From positions 6,634,001-6,698,000 of the forward strand of contig OW818698.1 in NCBI GenBank assembly GCA_942493375.1: DNA of 64,000 nt. Direction: 5' to 3'. The stretch comes from G942493375 sp942493375 (GTDB lineage: Bacteria; Armatimonadota; UBA5829). Positions 41,634-50,324 of this stretch are shown one piece after another (position 1 is the stretch's first letter; every line of letters begins with the position of its first letter). A program made the translations under genes and the position numbers. Below the pieces are notes generated by a model that worked only from the letters and a program-made list of their open reading frames with translations, searched no databases and was not told where the DNA came from.

Positions 41634-42278
41634 ATGCAAAGTGCAAGCTGCACAATATCGAGACTTGGTGTGAATACCAGCATAAAAGAGCGAAACCCTA
41701 ACTCGGAGTCAGATATTCTGGTTGTTGAGAAGGTGCTGGCAGGAGACACGGATGCATTCTCTGCATTAGTGCATAAATACCAGAACCGTGTCTACAGCGC
41801 TGTACTTAACTATGTCTATGCTCCAGATGAAGCTCTTGATATTACCCAGGAAACTTTCGTTAAGGCATTTACAAGCATTCATCGATTCAACTCTAGTTCC
41901 TCTTTTTACACTTGGATCTATAGGATAGCTATTAATACAGCCATCGACTGGCTTAGAAAACGCAAAAATCGTAAAGTAGAGAGTCTTGATGATCTCAAAT
42001 TTACAGAAGTTGGGTTTGAACCTGAATCCAGGGATCCGGACTCAGATCCTGAGCGTGTATTGGATAAAAATGAGACTGAACGAACACTTCGAGCGGCAAT
42101 CAGTATGCTTACATTGAAGCTACGGGGTGTTCTTGTCCTGCATGATGTGGAAGGGCTTTCACAGGAAGAGATTGCAGGCATTCTAAAAATTCCTGTGGGA
42201 ACAGTGAAATCACGCATCTCACGCGCCAGAGCGGAACTAAAGAGCATTCTTCAAAAGCAGGGGAGTGATGTCTTGTGA
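41634..42278 (+). CDS. ECF-family RNA polymerase sigma factor
   Basis: 214 residues. Region 2 (about 40-110) includes ALDITQETFVKAFTSIHRF and FYTWIYRIAINTAIDWLRKR; region 4 (about 150-205) includes LSQEEIAGILKIPVGTVKSRISRARAEL. The sequence is of the RpoE/SigW type. AAGGAG lies 8 bases before the ATG. Its stop overlaps the GTG of the downstream anti-sigma gene, and an RseB-like gene follows, an arrangement resembling rpoE-rseA-rseB. I infer control of an envelope-stress or surface-protein response. Confidence 0.93.
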   Translation: MQSASCTISRLGVNTSIKERNPNSESDILVVEKVLAGDTDAFSALVHKYQNRVYSAVLNYVYAPDEALDITQETFVKAFTSIHRFNSSSSFYTWIYRIAINTAIDWLRKRKNRKVESLDDLKFTEVGFEPESRDPDSDPERVLDKNETERTLRAAISMLTLKLRGVLVLHDVEGLSQEEIAGILKIPVGTVKSRISRARAELKSILQKQGSDVL

Positions 42279-42742
42279 ACTGCAATGAGTTTAGAAAATA
42301 TGTATCAGATCTAATCTGCGGGGATATTGAACAACCCAAGGCACAGGTTTTACTCAAGCATGCACTTGAATGTAATGAGTGCGATAATTTACTAAAGCAA
42401 CTCAAGAACATGACCACACTACTGAAGTCTATTGGGACCAACAGTGTCCCTGAGGATTGTTGGCCATCGGTCCGTCTGCGTATTACTGATAAGCAGAGGA
42501 GACCTTTATATAGTGTCTTCATGTGGAAATATGTCGCTGCACCTGCAGCTATTGCGATGTTGCTGGCTGGTTATATGTTTATGACTCCTCGTGACTCTTC
42601 TCCTCAATTGTCTGCATCCAGTAACTCCGCTACCTATACCGACTACATCAACATACACGCTGGTGCTGGTGCAAATCAACCCCTTTCAGATTCGGATGTC
42701 TATTGGGTAGCAGCTGGCATGCAGGATGTTGGAGACAGGTAA
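42275..42742 (+). CDS. membrane zinc-finger anti-sigma factor
   Basis: 155 residues beginning MNCNEFRKYVSDLICGDIE with HALECNEC as the H-x3-C-x2-C zinc site (about 29-36), then a transmembrane helix at about 88-104 (YVAAPAAIAMLLAGYMFM) and a short periplasmic tail of about 50 residues. The GTG start overlaps the sigma gene's TGA, indicating coupled translation at matched levels. It is expected to sequester the adjacent sigma factor at the membrane until signalling releases it. Confidence 0.88.
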   Translation: MNCNEFRKYVSDLICGDIEQPKAQVLLKHALECNECDNLLKQLKNMTTLLKSIGTNSVPEDCWPSVRLRITDKQRRPLYSVFMWKYVAAPAAIAMLLAGYMFMTPRDSSPQLSASSNSATYTDYINIHAGAGANQPLSDSDVYWVAAGMQDVGDR

Positions 42743-42743
42743 A

Positions 42744-43655
42744 ATGGGTGGAGTATTAGTTTGTGTGCTGGCCGGTGTTTTCATTGTCGCTCCGACTACA
42801 AAAACGGATACCAGCTCACTGCTTGCCCGGATTAATAAGGCACAACAGTTAGTTAGCTATCAAGGAAAGAAAATCAGCAAGACCCATTGTGGTATGAATT
42901 GTGTAACTGCAGTCCTGGAGGTTGAGCATCTCAAACCTGCATATACCAGAACAGTATTTCTCCAACCAGAAAGACTCGAAGGTACCACTATCCTCAGAAG
43001 AAACGATACATCATGGCGATTTTCACCCTCTTTTAATGGTTGGGTGCAGGTAGCATATCGCAATCGTAAAGCGCACGAAGGGGATGATTCTGTGTTGGGA
43101 AATTACAGTATCAATGTAGTTGGTGAAGCGAGTGTAGCTAATCGCAAAACTATTATCGTACAAGCATTACCAAAGTCTAGTGAGGATTTATGTAAACGCA
43201 TCTGGGTTGATAAAGAACACTTTATAGTGATTAAACAAGAAGCTTTTACCCGAGATGGCAGGATAATTAATTCCAGTCAGTATACTAAAATTACTTTCAA
43301 TCCCAAACTAGATCGACGCCACTTTGAATTACCTAAGAACACCATTAAACTCTCCAAACCAGTTGACCATTTCCACACGTTCAGCCCTGGATATCTTCCA
43401 AAGGGATATCTCAAGGTGGCTAAAGGTGAAGTTATGGCTGACGGGCACCTCTGCTACCATATGTATTTCTCAAACGGAGTCAGCGGAATATCGCTGTTCC
43501 AAAGACCACTGGCTAAGGGTGAAGTCCTCCGGAAAATAAAATCCACCCAAGGAGCAAATATAGTCTCCTGGCATCAAAATGGGATGGGATTTGTTCTGGT
43601 AGGGGATGTAAGCATTCGGGAACTCGAACGCATCGCCGCCTCCTTGAAACCCTGA
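42744..43655 (+). CDS. RseB/MucB-like periplasmic sigma-factor regulator
   Basis: 303 residues with a signal peptide (GGVLVCVLAGVFIVAPTT). The N-terminal domain (about 25-205) has an LolA/RseB-like pattern of beta strands (QQLVSYQGKKISKTH, TRTVFLQPERLEG, RIWVDKEHFIVIKQEAFTRDGRIINSSQYTKI); the C-terminal domain (about 225-303) is smaller, with FSPGYLPKGYLKV. RseB proteins bind RseA-type anti-sigmas and sense lipoproteins or misfolded envelope proteins. The ATG just after the anti-sigma stop was used, with GGAG 9 bases upstream. Confidence 0.7.
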   Translation: MGGVLVCVLAGVFIVAPTTKTDTSSLLARINKAQQLVSYQGKKISKTHCGMNCVTAVLEVEHLKPAYTRTVFLQPERLEGTTILRRNDTSWRFSPSFNGWVQVAYRNRKAHEGDDSVLGNYSINVVGEASVANRKTIIVQALPKSSEDLCKRIWVDKEHFIVIKQEAFTRDGRIINSSQYTKITFNPKLDRRHFELPKNTIKLSKPVDHFHTFSPGYLPKGYLKVAKGEVMADGHLCYHMYFSNGVSGISLFQRPLAKGEVLRKIKSTQGANIVSWHQNGMGFVLVGDVSIRELERIAASLKP

Positions 43656-44013
43656 TCATAATCGAGTGGTTCTCCTTCAATCCATACTTCATATCGGATG
43701 TGTCCTCAGTAATAGGGATTAGATCAGTCACGAATAATACTTGTTAAGAAGGTATTTACAACCTTACAGGCGAATATATCCGTGTGAGTAATATGGCTTG
43801 CAGCCTTCACGCAAACCGTTACGCGATCACTATCATCAGCGAAATATGCTCAGTAGATTGCATACTGCTTGTTTCTTGCTTTGGATTTGTCGTGTATATT
43901 ACCACGAAATTATGTGTAATAGCTTGGATTATTCAAGACTACTTTATCCTTATGACTGAGTAGGGATGGTATCTACTAAGTGTAATCCGACTCTAATACT
44001 GGCGGAGGGTCTC
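43656..44013. other. intergenic region, nothing recognised
   Basis: 358 bases between the RseB-like gene and the proline-rich exported protein. No tRNA, strong hairpin or supported reading frame is seen. A TATATT hexamer near 43894 lacks a good -35 partner. Confidence 0.5.
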
Positions 44014-45357
44014 GTGATTAGGTATTCCTCATTTTGTGTCGTTTGTGCGGTTATGATTGTATGTGCTGCATTGTGTCCGGTATCTGCTGATACTGTTGCA
44101 GGCACATTGCTATCTCTGTCGCCGGACAGCAGGACTCTGATGATCAAAGATGGTCTTCAGACACGCAAGGTGACATTGAATGCCGGCACAAAGGTCCTCA
44201 GAGGTCAGGTCGGCAAAACACAGGCAGCAGTTGCAGTTAAGGAACTGGCTCCCGGTGATAGAGTGTTAGCCGTCACAGGGGCAGATAACAGCGTTACTGT
44301 CGTTAGGGCGAGTTATGCCGTAATAGCAGGTATTGTGGACCGCACTGTCGACAGAAAGATTGTCTTGAAACAGGGAAAAGCAATATTCCTGCATAAGAAT
44401 GCGCAGATTGCATTGGCCAGCGGCAAGTTTGGCCTGATGAGCGATGTGAAGTCCGGTGCTTTTGTTATCTGTCGTCTTGAGCCTCTCTCAAAAGAGTGTT
44501 GGACGGTTGTTGTAAGCGGTAGTCAATCAACCGCATCTGCTCAAACGAAAACAAATACTCCAAAGCCACAGACTGCTGCCATAGTAAAAGCACCCTCAGT
44601 GCCTGCAAATCCGGCAGTTAAATTTGGGTCTGGTCCCCAGATTAATGGCGTTACAATTCAAGCGTCACCAAGCCTGAGTTCCGGTGATGTTGTAATAGTT
44701 GAATTGATTGGCACTCCTAAAGGGGTAGCTAAAGCTGAAATTCGTGGCATAGCAGGTCCGGCAGCACTAAAGGAAACGACACCTGGAGTATATAAAGGAG
44801 CCATTCCAATACGTACAACCTCTGTTGTGAGAGATGCTGTTGTTACTGGCTATCTTTCATTGAATGGTAAGCCCGCTTTACCTGCACAAGCTAAAAATCG
44901 AGTGAACTTGAATCTTCCAATTAAAAAGAAATTGCCTTCACCCGTAGAGATGCCTAAAGTTGACCTAACACCTCCGGCGCCACCGCCTGCGCCCGTTATT
45001 GAGCCACCAAAGCCTGTGGAACCTCCGAAACCACCGGAAGCCAAACCCATCGTATTGGCTGTCCCATTGGATTTTGCTGATGTAACAGACAATGTGACAG
45101 TCAGTGGCACCGCTAATCCGGGAGACAAGGTTCTGGTTCAGATTTCTTACTCAAACGGCAGAACAGGCCTGTTAAATATTGCTGGGGATGTTGCTTCACA
45201 ACTTGTTGCAGTGACCGAGGATGGGTCATTTCGATTTGGTCCGCTGCCGTTATCGGGTATTCTGCAGACAAAGGGTATGCAATATAACATCGTAGTTCGA
45301 TATACTGATCACCCGGAGAAGCCTATTGAATCGCGGGTCATTTACGGACACCGTTAG
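44014..45357 (+). CDS. exported proline-rich protein of unknown function
   Basis: About 447 residues. After a signal peptide (FCVVCAVMIVCAALCPVSA) come beta-rich repeats of an SH3/OB-like kind (TVAGTLLSLSPDSRTLMIKD; ELAPGDRVLAVTGADNSVTVVRA), a Thr/Ala linker, an Ig-like stretch, then a proline-rich tether at about 318-350 (PPAPPPAPVIEPPKPVEPPK) and a C-terminal Ig-like domain (NVTVSGTANPGDKVLVQI). The GTG start has GGAGG 5 bases upstream. I infer a periplasmic or surface protein with a rigid tether crossing cell wall. The last 32 bases overlap the BrkB-like gene. Confidence 0.7.
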   Translation: MIRYSSFCVVCAVMIVCAALCPVSADTVAGTLLSLSPDSRTLMIKDGLQTRKVTLNAGTKVLRGQVGKTQAAVAVKELAPGDRVLAVTGADNSVTVVRASYAVIAGIVDRTVDRKIVLKQGKAIFLHKNAQIALASGKFGLMSDVKSGAFVICRLEPLSKECWTVVVSGSQSTASAQTKTNTPKPQTAAIVKAPSVPANPAVKFGSGPQINGVTIQASPSLSSGDVVIVELIGTPKGVAKAEIRGIAGPAALKETTPGVYKGAIPIRTTSVVRDAVVTGYLSLNGKPALPAQAKNRVNLNLPIKKKLPSPVEMPKVDLTPPAPPPAPVIEPPKPVEPPKPPEAKPIVLAVPLDFADVTDNVTVSGTANPGDKVLVQISYSNGRTGLLNIAGDVASQLVAVTEDGSFRFGPLPLSGILQTKGMQYNIVVRYTDHPEKPIESRVIYGHR

Positions 45358-46258
45358 ACATCACATCACATCGCTGAAAAATCTGCTTAATAGAGCATGG
45401 CGATTCAGTGCTGATGTATATAGTTCGTTCTGCCGGAATCAGGGGACTATGCTGGCAGCTGCAATAAGTTGCTACGTCTACTTGTCTGTGATACCTGTTG
45501 TTCTCCTGGCTGTTGCAGGGTGGGGGTATGTGCTCGGTTCTACTCACGATGCGCAGGAAATAGTCTTTTCGTATATGCGTGATTTCTCTCCAGCTCTCGC
45601 TGGTGACAAAGGGGAAACGATCAATCGCCTTGTCCGCGATCTTGTGGCGTTTCGTGGACCTGCTACGTGGGTAGGAACCCTGGGATTGCTCTGGGCCGGC
45701 ACAGGAGTTATTACGGTGCTGGACAAAGCTATCAATCACTCATTCGGCGTGTCGGGATCTCGTGGATTCATCAAGGAACGTCTGCTTGCTGTAATTCTGC
45801 TTCCATTTATGACGTTGCTTTTTGGTCTTTCAGTCCTGGGCACCGGATTACTTCGGACTCTTAAGGCTTTTGACCCCGGCATAGAATGGCTCCGTCCAGC
45901 GCGCTGGACATTCTTCTGGGCTCTCGATAGTTATGTATTGCCTCTGCTTATCACCATAATTGCATTCACGATAATATTTTTCGTTTTACCACGTAAGCAG
46001 GTGCCTTTCAGAATCGCTTTAGGTGGCGCTCTGTTTACTGCCTGCATCTGGGAATGCACTAAACAGGTGTTCAGCTATTATGTGGCAGCTTTTGCAGTCT
46101 ACAGCAGTGTCTACGGAAGCCTGGGTGGACTCATACTGTGGATGTTCTGGGTCAATGCTTCTTCAATGGTCACTGTGTTAGGGGCTGAAGTGGCAGCTGC
46201 AGCGACCAGAAGAGCAGAAGCCAGGCGCGCAGCACATAATATTGAACCTGACTTGTAA
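45326..46258 (+). CDS. YihY/BrkB-family inner-membrane protein
   Basis: 310 residues with about six transmembrane helices. Family marks include AAAISCYVYLSVIPVVLLAVAGWGY, WAGTGVITVLDKAINHSF, and the C-terminal YGSLGGLILWMFWVNASSMVTVLGAEV. Once annotated as ribonuclease BN, the family is now regarded as membrane proteins of uncertain role, some possibly in lipid transport. The TTG start is preceded by GGAGAA at 7 bases. It overlaps the preceding gene's end in a different frame, so the two are probably co-expressed. Confidence 0.9.
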   Translation: MNRGSFTDTVRHHITSLKNLLNRAWRFSADVYSSFCRNQGTMLAAAISCYVYLSVIPVVLLAVAGWGYVLGSTHDAQEIVFSYMRDFSPALAGDKGETINRLVRDLVAFRGPATWVGTLGLLWAGTGVITVLDKAINHSFGVSGSRGFIKERLLAVILLPFMTLLFGLSVLGTGLLRTLKAFDPGIEWLRPARWTFFWALDSYVLPLLITIIAFTIIFFVLPRKQVPFRIALGGALFTACIWECTKQVFSYYVAAFAVYSSVYGSLGGLILWMFWVNASSMVTVLGAEVAAAATRRAEARRAAHNIEPDL

Positions 46259-46262
46259 TCCT

Positions 46263-46335
46263 GTCATCCTGAAGTATGAAGGATCTGTTTTTTTGAACAT
46301 GCTAAAACAGCAGATCCTTCATACTTCAGGATGAC
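46263..46335. repeat. dispersed GTCATYCTGA inverted repeat, copy B (perfect)
   Basis: Two perfect 25-base arms, GTCATCCTGAAGTATGAAGG plus ATCTG and the exact complement, flank a 23-base loop with a T-run. The insertion sequence begins about 20 bases beyond the right arm. Confidence 0.85.
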
Positions 46336-46357
46336 AATGAGTGCGTTCAGCTTCCTA

Positions 46358-46383
46358 TAATGTAGTAGGTGCTTCTTGGTATT
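46358..46383 (+). repeat. left subterminal inverted repeat of the IS
   Basis: TAATGTAGT, a 6-base gap, then TTCTTGGTATT. Both blocks recur inverted at the right end, where the gap is 9 bases. Confidence 0.7.
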
Positions 46384-46418
46384 ATTAATATGCACAACAA
46401 AACCAAGGAGAACCTACC

Positions 46419-47708
46419 ATGAAAAGTATGCTTATTAACAAGAAAGATTGTCAAGCTGTCCCAAATCCGGTGAATGGTATAGTTGTTGGTGTAGACATCA
46501 GCAAGGGATGGATCGATTATGGTGCTTTCCGGTATGCTGAGAAATCCATTATGCACCGATCCTTACAAAATGCCGATGGTTACACAGAGTTTCTATCATT
46601 CGTGAATATCCTGATTTATGCGGGTTACGATCTCTGGATTGCTTTCGAGCCGACTGGTCCATACAGCACTTGTTTCAGGGAATGGGTGCAACGAAATGAA
46701 CTGAGGTTAGTCCAGGTAAATCCTTACCATGTGAAACGCACCAAAGAAGTGAGAGATAACTCTCCCAAGAAGAATGATCTTAAGGATCCGCGTGTGATAG
46801 CTGATCTGGTCTGGCAGGGATGTTATCAGGAAGTGCAGGAGCTGACGGATGAATATGCACAACTACGCTGCGCAATTGCAGAATGGGATTCTCTGACCAA
46901 GAAACGCACTTCTCTCAGGAACGAATTTCAATGTCATCTGGAAGTGTGGTTTCCAGAGTTGAGAAACATCTTCAAGGACGCTGTTTGCAAGAGTGTGAGA
47001 GGTATAGTTAGAAAGTATACAAATGCTGATGAAGTAGCCAGTTCGAGGATAACTAGTATAAGGTGCACGCTCAAAAAGGCGACTTCTGGCAGAATGGCAC
47101 ACAAAGCTGAAGTGGTGGCCCTGGCTGCAAAGCGTTCTATTGCGGCAAAACTGGGCCAACAGACACGACATAATGCGATGGTATCCTTACTGAATTATTT
47201 AGAGATGGTCGAATCGCGCCGAGAACAATTGAAGTGTGAGATGGATGCGATCCTTCAGACACTCAAGATAGCGCAGTGCTTGCTTAGTCTGCCACGCGTG
47301 GGAGTTGTAAGTGTGGCAGGTCTATTGGGTGAGTGCGGGGATATAAGCAAATATGATTCATATGCATCACTTGAGAAATATATTGGATTGAACCTTTTTG
47401 AAGTCTCCAGTGGTAAACACAGTGGAGAAAAACACATAAGTAAGCGTGGACGCGCACTGGCAAGATATATAATCTGTCATATGGCCATAATTCAGATCAA
47501 AACAGGTGGCTTATATGACTCATATTCAAAAGAAGTAAAAGCCAAAGGCAAAAAGACAGGGCAAATCAGAATTGCTGTGGCCCGAAAATTCCTGAAGTTG
47601 ATATATGCAATAGCACGTGATCAATCGGAGTTTGATCCACAGCAATATGCAAAAGCTAAGGCGGAGGACGGTCTAGTCATCCAACAAGGGACGCGACAAG
47701 TCGCGTGA
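46419..47708 (+). CDS. IS110 family transposase
   Basis: 429 residues with the DEDD RuvC-like N-terminal domain (VVGVDISKGWID with D26; WIAFEPTGPYS with the catalytic Glu; KNDLKDPRVIADL) and the C-terminal Transposase_20 domain (LLSLPRVGVVSVAGLLGECGDIS, then a Ser-rich EVSSGKHSG). These enzymes are RNA-guided recombinases working with a bridge RNA. AAGGAG precedes the ATG at 10 bases. The frame is intact, so the element may still be active. Confidence 0.93.
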   Translation: MKSMLINKKDCQAVPNPVNGIVVGVDISKGWIDYGAFRYAEKSIMHRSLQNADGYTEFLSFVNILIYAGYDLWIAFEPTGPYSTCFREWVQRNELRLVQVNPYHVKRTKEVRDNSPKKNDLKDPRVIADLVWQGCYQEVQELTDEYAQLRCAIAEWDSLTKKRTSLRNEFQCHLEVWFPELRNIFKDAVCKSVRGIVRKYTNADEVASSRITSIRCTLKKATSGRMAHKAEVVALAAKRSIAAKLGQQTRHNAMVSLLNYLEMVESRREQLKCEMDAILQTLKIAQCLLSLPRVGVVSVAGLLGECGDISKYDSYASLEKYIGLNLFEVSSGKHSGEKHISKRGRALARYIICHMAIIQIKTGGLYDSYSKEVKAKGKKTGQIRIAVARKFLKLIYAIARDQSEFDPQQYAKAKAEDGLVIQQGTRQVA

Positions 47709-47827
47709 TCTTCTCGTTCAGCAACATACCGGCTCCGCCTGCTTCTGCGATGATCGATGAAGGAAGTTTATGGGCCACTAATGTGGGACCATCAAGTATA
47801 GTAGGGTTATCACACAGAAGCATAGCG

Positions 47828-47856
47828 AACACCAAGAATTAAACTTGACTACATTA
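47828..47856 (-). repeat. right subterminal inverted repeat of the IS
   Basis: AACACCAAGAA, nine bases, then ACTACATTA: the complement of the left-end blocks with one difference in the 11-base block. Confidence 0.7.
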
Positions 47857-47890
47857 GAGTAGAATGACAGAATACGTCATGAAGAACTGA

Positions 47891-48646
47891 TTAACTTTCA
47901 GTAGTATCCAAGCTAACTGGTTTCTTGCGAGTCATCAGGTAAATTATCACTCCAGCAATCACTGCTCCTGTTATCACAGTTATCAATCCCCCAGTGTTTG
48001 AGCAAGTCTGCTCGGCAGCAGGATACCACTTGTTTACCAGGAAGTTGAAACGGCCGATGAAAAGCGTCAGTCTTCCCATAATGGTTGCTCCGAATATGGA
48101 TCCGAAACCAATCATCAAGAGCCATCTTCCAAGTGAGCTACTACTCTTTATGAATTTATTTTTGTGTTCGAAGCTGAAGAAGAAATAACTCATACAGGAG
48201 AGTAGAATCACGTAGAATAGCAGAGTATTTGCAACACTCCAGAAGTCTCCAGTGACAGGACGCATTGATGCTCTTAACTGAGGGAAGTATATTTCATAGA
48301 ACTCTCTGAAAATACCTCCTGATGCCAGTCCCATAAATATTCCGAATATTATTCGACTGATCCAGAAGTGGCGTTTACTGTATACAAAGTAGAACATCGA
48401 TCCGATTACTGCTGCGAATATCCATGTCCATTGCCCTTCGCTAACCATTGGCTGCCACCACTTGGGATAGAGAAGCTGAGACCAGGTTATATAGACTCCG
48501 TAACCAGCAGCAAGACCGATAAACAGGTGTTCCATAAAACGGTAAAACCTGTTTTCTCCATACAGCACGCTATACATTGCTACTGTGCAGAAAGCTCCAC
48601 ACCAAGCGATTATTATTAATAAATTATCTTTTAGGAAGTCGTGCAT
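47891..48646 (-). CDS. polytopic membrane protein of the DUF6754 operon
   Basis: 251 residues with about seven hydrophobic helices (LLIIIAWCGAFCTVAMYSVLY, FMEHLFIGLAAGYGVYITW, IIFGIFMGLASGGIF, LLFYVILLSCMSYFFF, WLLMIGFGSIFGATIMG, LITVITGAVIAGVIIYLM). A conserved-looking YGENRFYRFMEH loop lies near the N-terminus. No family is recognised. It is the last gene of a six-gene operon, 4 bases after the previous stop, and probably forms part of the same membrane complex. Confidence 0.75.
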   Translation of the reverse strand: MHDFLKDNLLIIIAWCGAFCTVAMYSVLYGENRFYRFMEHLFIGLAAGYGVYITWSQLLYPKWWQPMVSEGQWTWIFAAVIGSMFYFVYSKRHFWISRIIFGIFMGLASGGIFREFYEIYFPQLRASMRPVTGDFWSVANTLLFYVILLSCMSYFFFSFEHKNKFIKSSSSLGRWLLMIGFGSIFGATIMGRLTLFIGRFNFLVNKWYPAAEQTCSNTGGLITVITGAVIAGVIIYLMTRKKPVSLDTTES

Positions 48647-48650
48647 TGTC

Positions 48651-49496
48651 CTACTTATCTACCTTTCGCTTTCGGACTTGGAAAAAGTAAAGAACGTTTC
48701 CAAGCATAATAAGAAGAACAATGAATACATGCGCTCCGGAAAGCGCCCAGGCAGTTGCACTGGCTTCCGTTGCCTTATCTCCCTCACCGATCAGGGTCTC
48801 ATACTGTGCTGCTCCTATAACACCATTAAGCATCCCCTGGATCTGTTTGGAATCAAGATATGGAAAAGCTTCGGTTGCCATTACAGCAGTTGGACAATAT
48901 ATCAGTGGGACATTATACGGGCCGTTGAAATAGGCAATCCAACTTTCTAAAGTGGAAGACGGGGTTATCTCAACTACAGCGCCGATCTGTTTACTGCCTT
49001 TGATGTTCTGTGTTACAGGTAACTCTGAAGTAGGGGTGCCATTGCGATCTTTAGAGAATGTTTTCTGGAAGTCCTGAGCCATACTCTTTACTGTGGAGTA
49101 AATGATTGGGACTCGATACCCAAAGTGGACCCAGTCGGTCCCGTATTTTTTTCCTAACTCGTCAGCAACGCGTTTTCCCATCTCATAAGTCAGAGTGCTA
49201 CCTGTTGGATCCCAGGCAATGACTGCGAACTTCTTGTTTGACATAAACAGGTGTCTGTAGATAGCTTCCGTCTGAGGGCCATTCTCTGCCTGTGTCCCCG
49301 GCCCCCATATGCAGGAGACAATCACCAGCTTATCCGCAGGCACTTTTTCAAGAGTAGCATACGCACTGTTGACTTCAGGGAATATTATGGTAGGATGTGC
49401 TTTGGGCTTGATGATCAGAGGTACAATAACCACAGCAGTGATCATCACATACAACCAGCGTCTATCCAGTTTATCCAGCTTATCAAGTATTTTCAT
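48651..49496 (-). CDS. bitopic membrane protein with a periplasmic domain, DUF6754 operon
   Basis: 281 residues with a transmembrane helix at each end (about 14-28 and 254-271), enclosing a periplasmic domain of about 220 residues with Rossmann-like strand patterns (DKLVIVSCIWGPGTQAENG, KKFAVIAWDPTGS, AVVEITPSSTLESWIAYF, VPLIYCPTAVMATEAFPYL). It resembles a periplasmic-binding-like fold, but I cannot name a family. Its ATG touches the preceding stop with no gap. Confidence 0.72.
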   Translation of the reverse strand: MKILDKLDKLDRRWLYVMITAVVIVPLIIKPKAHPTIIFPEVNSAYATLEKVPADKLVIVSCIWGPGTQAENGPQTEAIYRHLFMSNKKFAVIAWDPTGSTLTYEMGKRVADELGKKYGTDWVHFGYRVPIIYSTVKSMAQDFQKTFSKDRNGTPTSELPVTQNIKGSKQIGAVVEITPSSTLESWIAYFNGPYNVPLIYCPTAVMATEAFPYLDSKQIQGMLNGVIGAAQYETLIGEGDKATEASATAWALSGAHVFIVLLIMLGNVLYFFQVRKRKVDK

Positions 49497-50321
49497 CTAT
49501 AACTGCTTATCAAAGAAGCTACCTTTCTCAAGGCTCAACCAAATCCGCAGACCCATTGCCAGAGAACCGACTGCAATACCAAAGGCTATAGCTCTCTGAA
49601 CAGCCATATTTGGATTGGCAAGAATCCATGGACCTATTCTTTCAAGCCTAAGAAATCCGAGGAATCCAAAGGTGCCTTCGGTTGGAATCCAGTTGGTAAT
49701 GACTACCCCCAGGGGTACCAATGAGAGCATAATAATTACTGCAGCGACCATCATCAAACCGGTTTCCGTAGATTTTATTCTGAATGCCCTGTAACTGGCT
49801 GATACTATGTAGAAAGCGACTAATGAGAACATTGTCGACTGCAAAGATACCAGGAACCCTTGAAAGAAGATGTTGAAAAACGCATCACCGATATCTTTGA
49901 TCGATGTTGAATGAGCGTAGTCTTTGAGCAAGCCAGCAGCTAGTATCGAGAAAAAACCGATGAAGAAAGCCAGGGAATTTGGCCAGTTTTCAGCTTTGCG
50001 CTGGATTGTTTTACCGTGTAGTTGAAATAGGTTTCCAATACCAAGAAATACTGCAAATGATGCAACAACAATTTGGATGTCAGTGAGTGTGGGCATCCAT
50101 CTGGTCAGTGCGGATTCATGAGGGATTAGAAATTCAATTGAAAAATAGAGTCCGGCAATGAATGTTACACCCATCACAACATATTTGCGCATACGTGGTG
50201 GAATAAGTGTGAGTAGAAACAGTCCCAGGCCACCAAGAACCCCACCTAGTATTATTTTCAATACCAGCCACCACGTCGGCCCTAAATGAGCAAGCATATA
50301 TTTGGATATATCGGTCAACAA
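49497..50321 (-). CDS. polytopic membrane protein of the DUF6754 operon
   Basis: 274 residues with about seven to eight predicted helices (WWLVLKIILGGVLGGLGLFLL, YVVMGVTFIAGLYFSIEFLI, IQIVVASFAVFLGIGNLF, LAFFIGFFSILAAGLL, LMMVAAVIIMLSLVPLGVVI). No catalytic motif is visible. It starts 3 bases after the DUF6754 gene. Equivalent channel-like or scaffolding roles are possible; none can be shown. Confidence 0.75.
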   Translation of the reverse strand: MLTDISKYMLAHLGPTWWLVLKIILGGVLGGLGLFLLTLIPPRMRKYVVMGVTFIAGLYFSIEFLIPHESALTRWMPTLTDIQIVVASFAVFLGIGNLFQLHGKTIQRKAENWPNSLAFFIGFFSILAAGLLKDYAHSTSIKDIGDAFFNIFFQGFLVSLQSTMFSLVAFYIVSASYRAFRIKSTETGLMMVAAVIIMLSLVPLGVVITNWIPTEGTFGFLGFLRLERIGPWILANPNMAVQRAIAFGIAVGSLAMGLRIWLSLEKGSFFDKQL

Positions 50322-50324
50322 TTG

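Larger units (their letters stand above)
46350..47865 (+). mobile_element. IS110 family insertion sequence (IS1111-like ends)
   Basis: Approximate limits; ends were not determined by target comparison. One transposase gene is flanked by matching subterminal inverted repeats at unequal arm spacing: TAATGTAGT plus TTCTTGGTATT on the left, and their complements on the right with TTCTTGGTGTT. Such subterminal, non-terminal repeats are typical of the IS1111 subgroup. The noncoding right end (47709-47865) is where IS1111-group elements carry the bridge RNA. The left flank is a dispersed palindrome. Confidence 0.75.
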
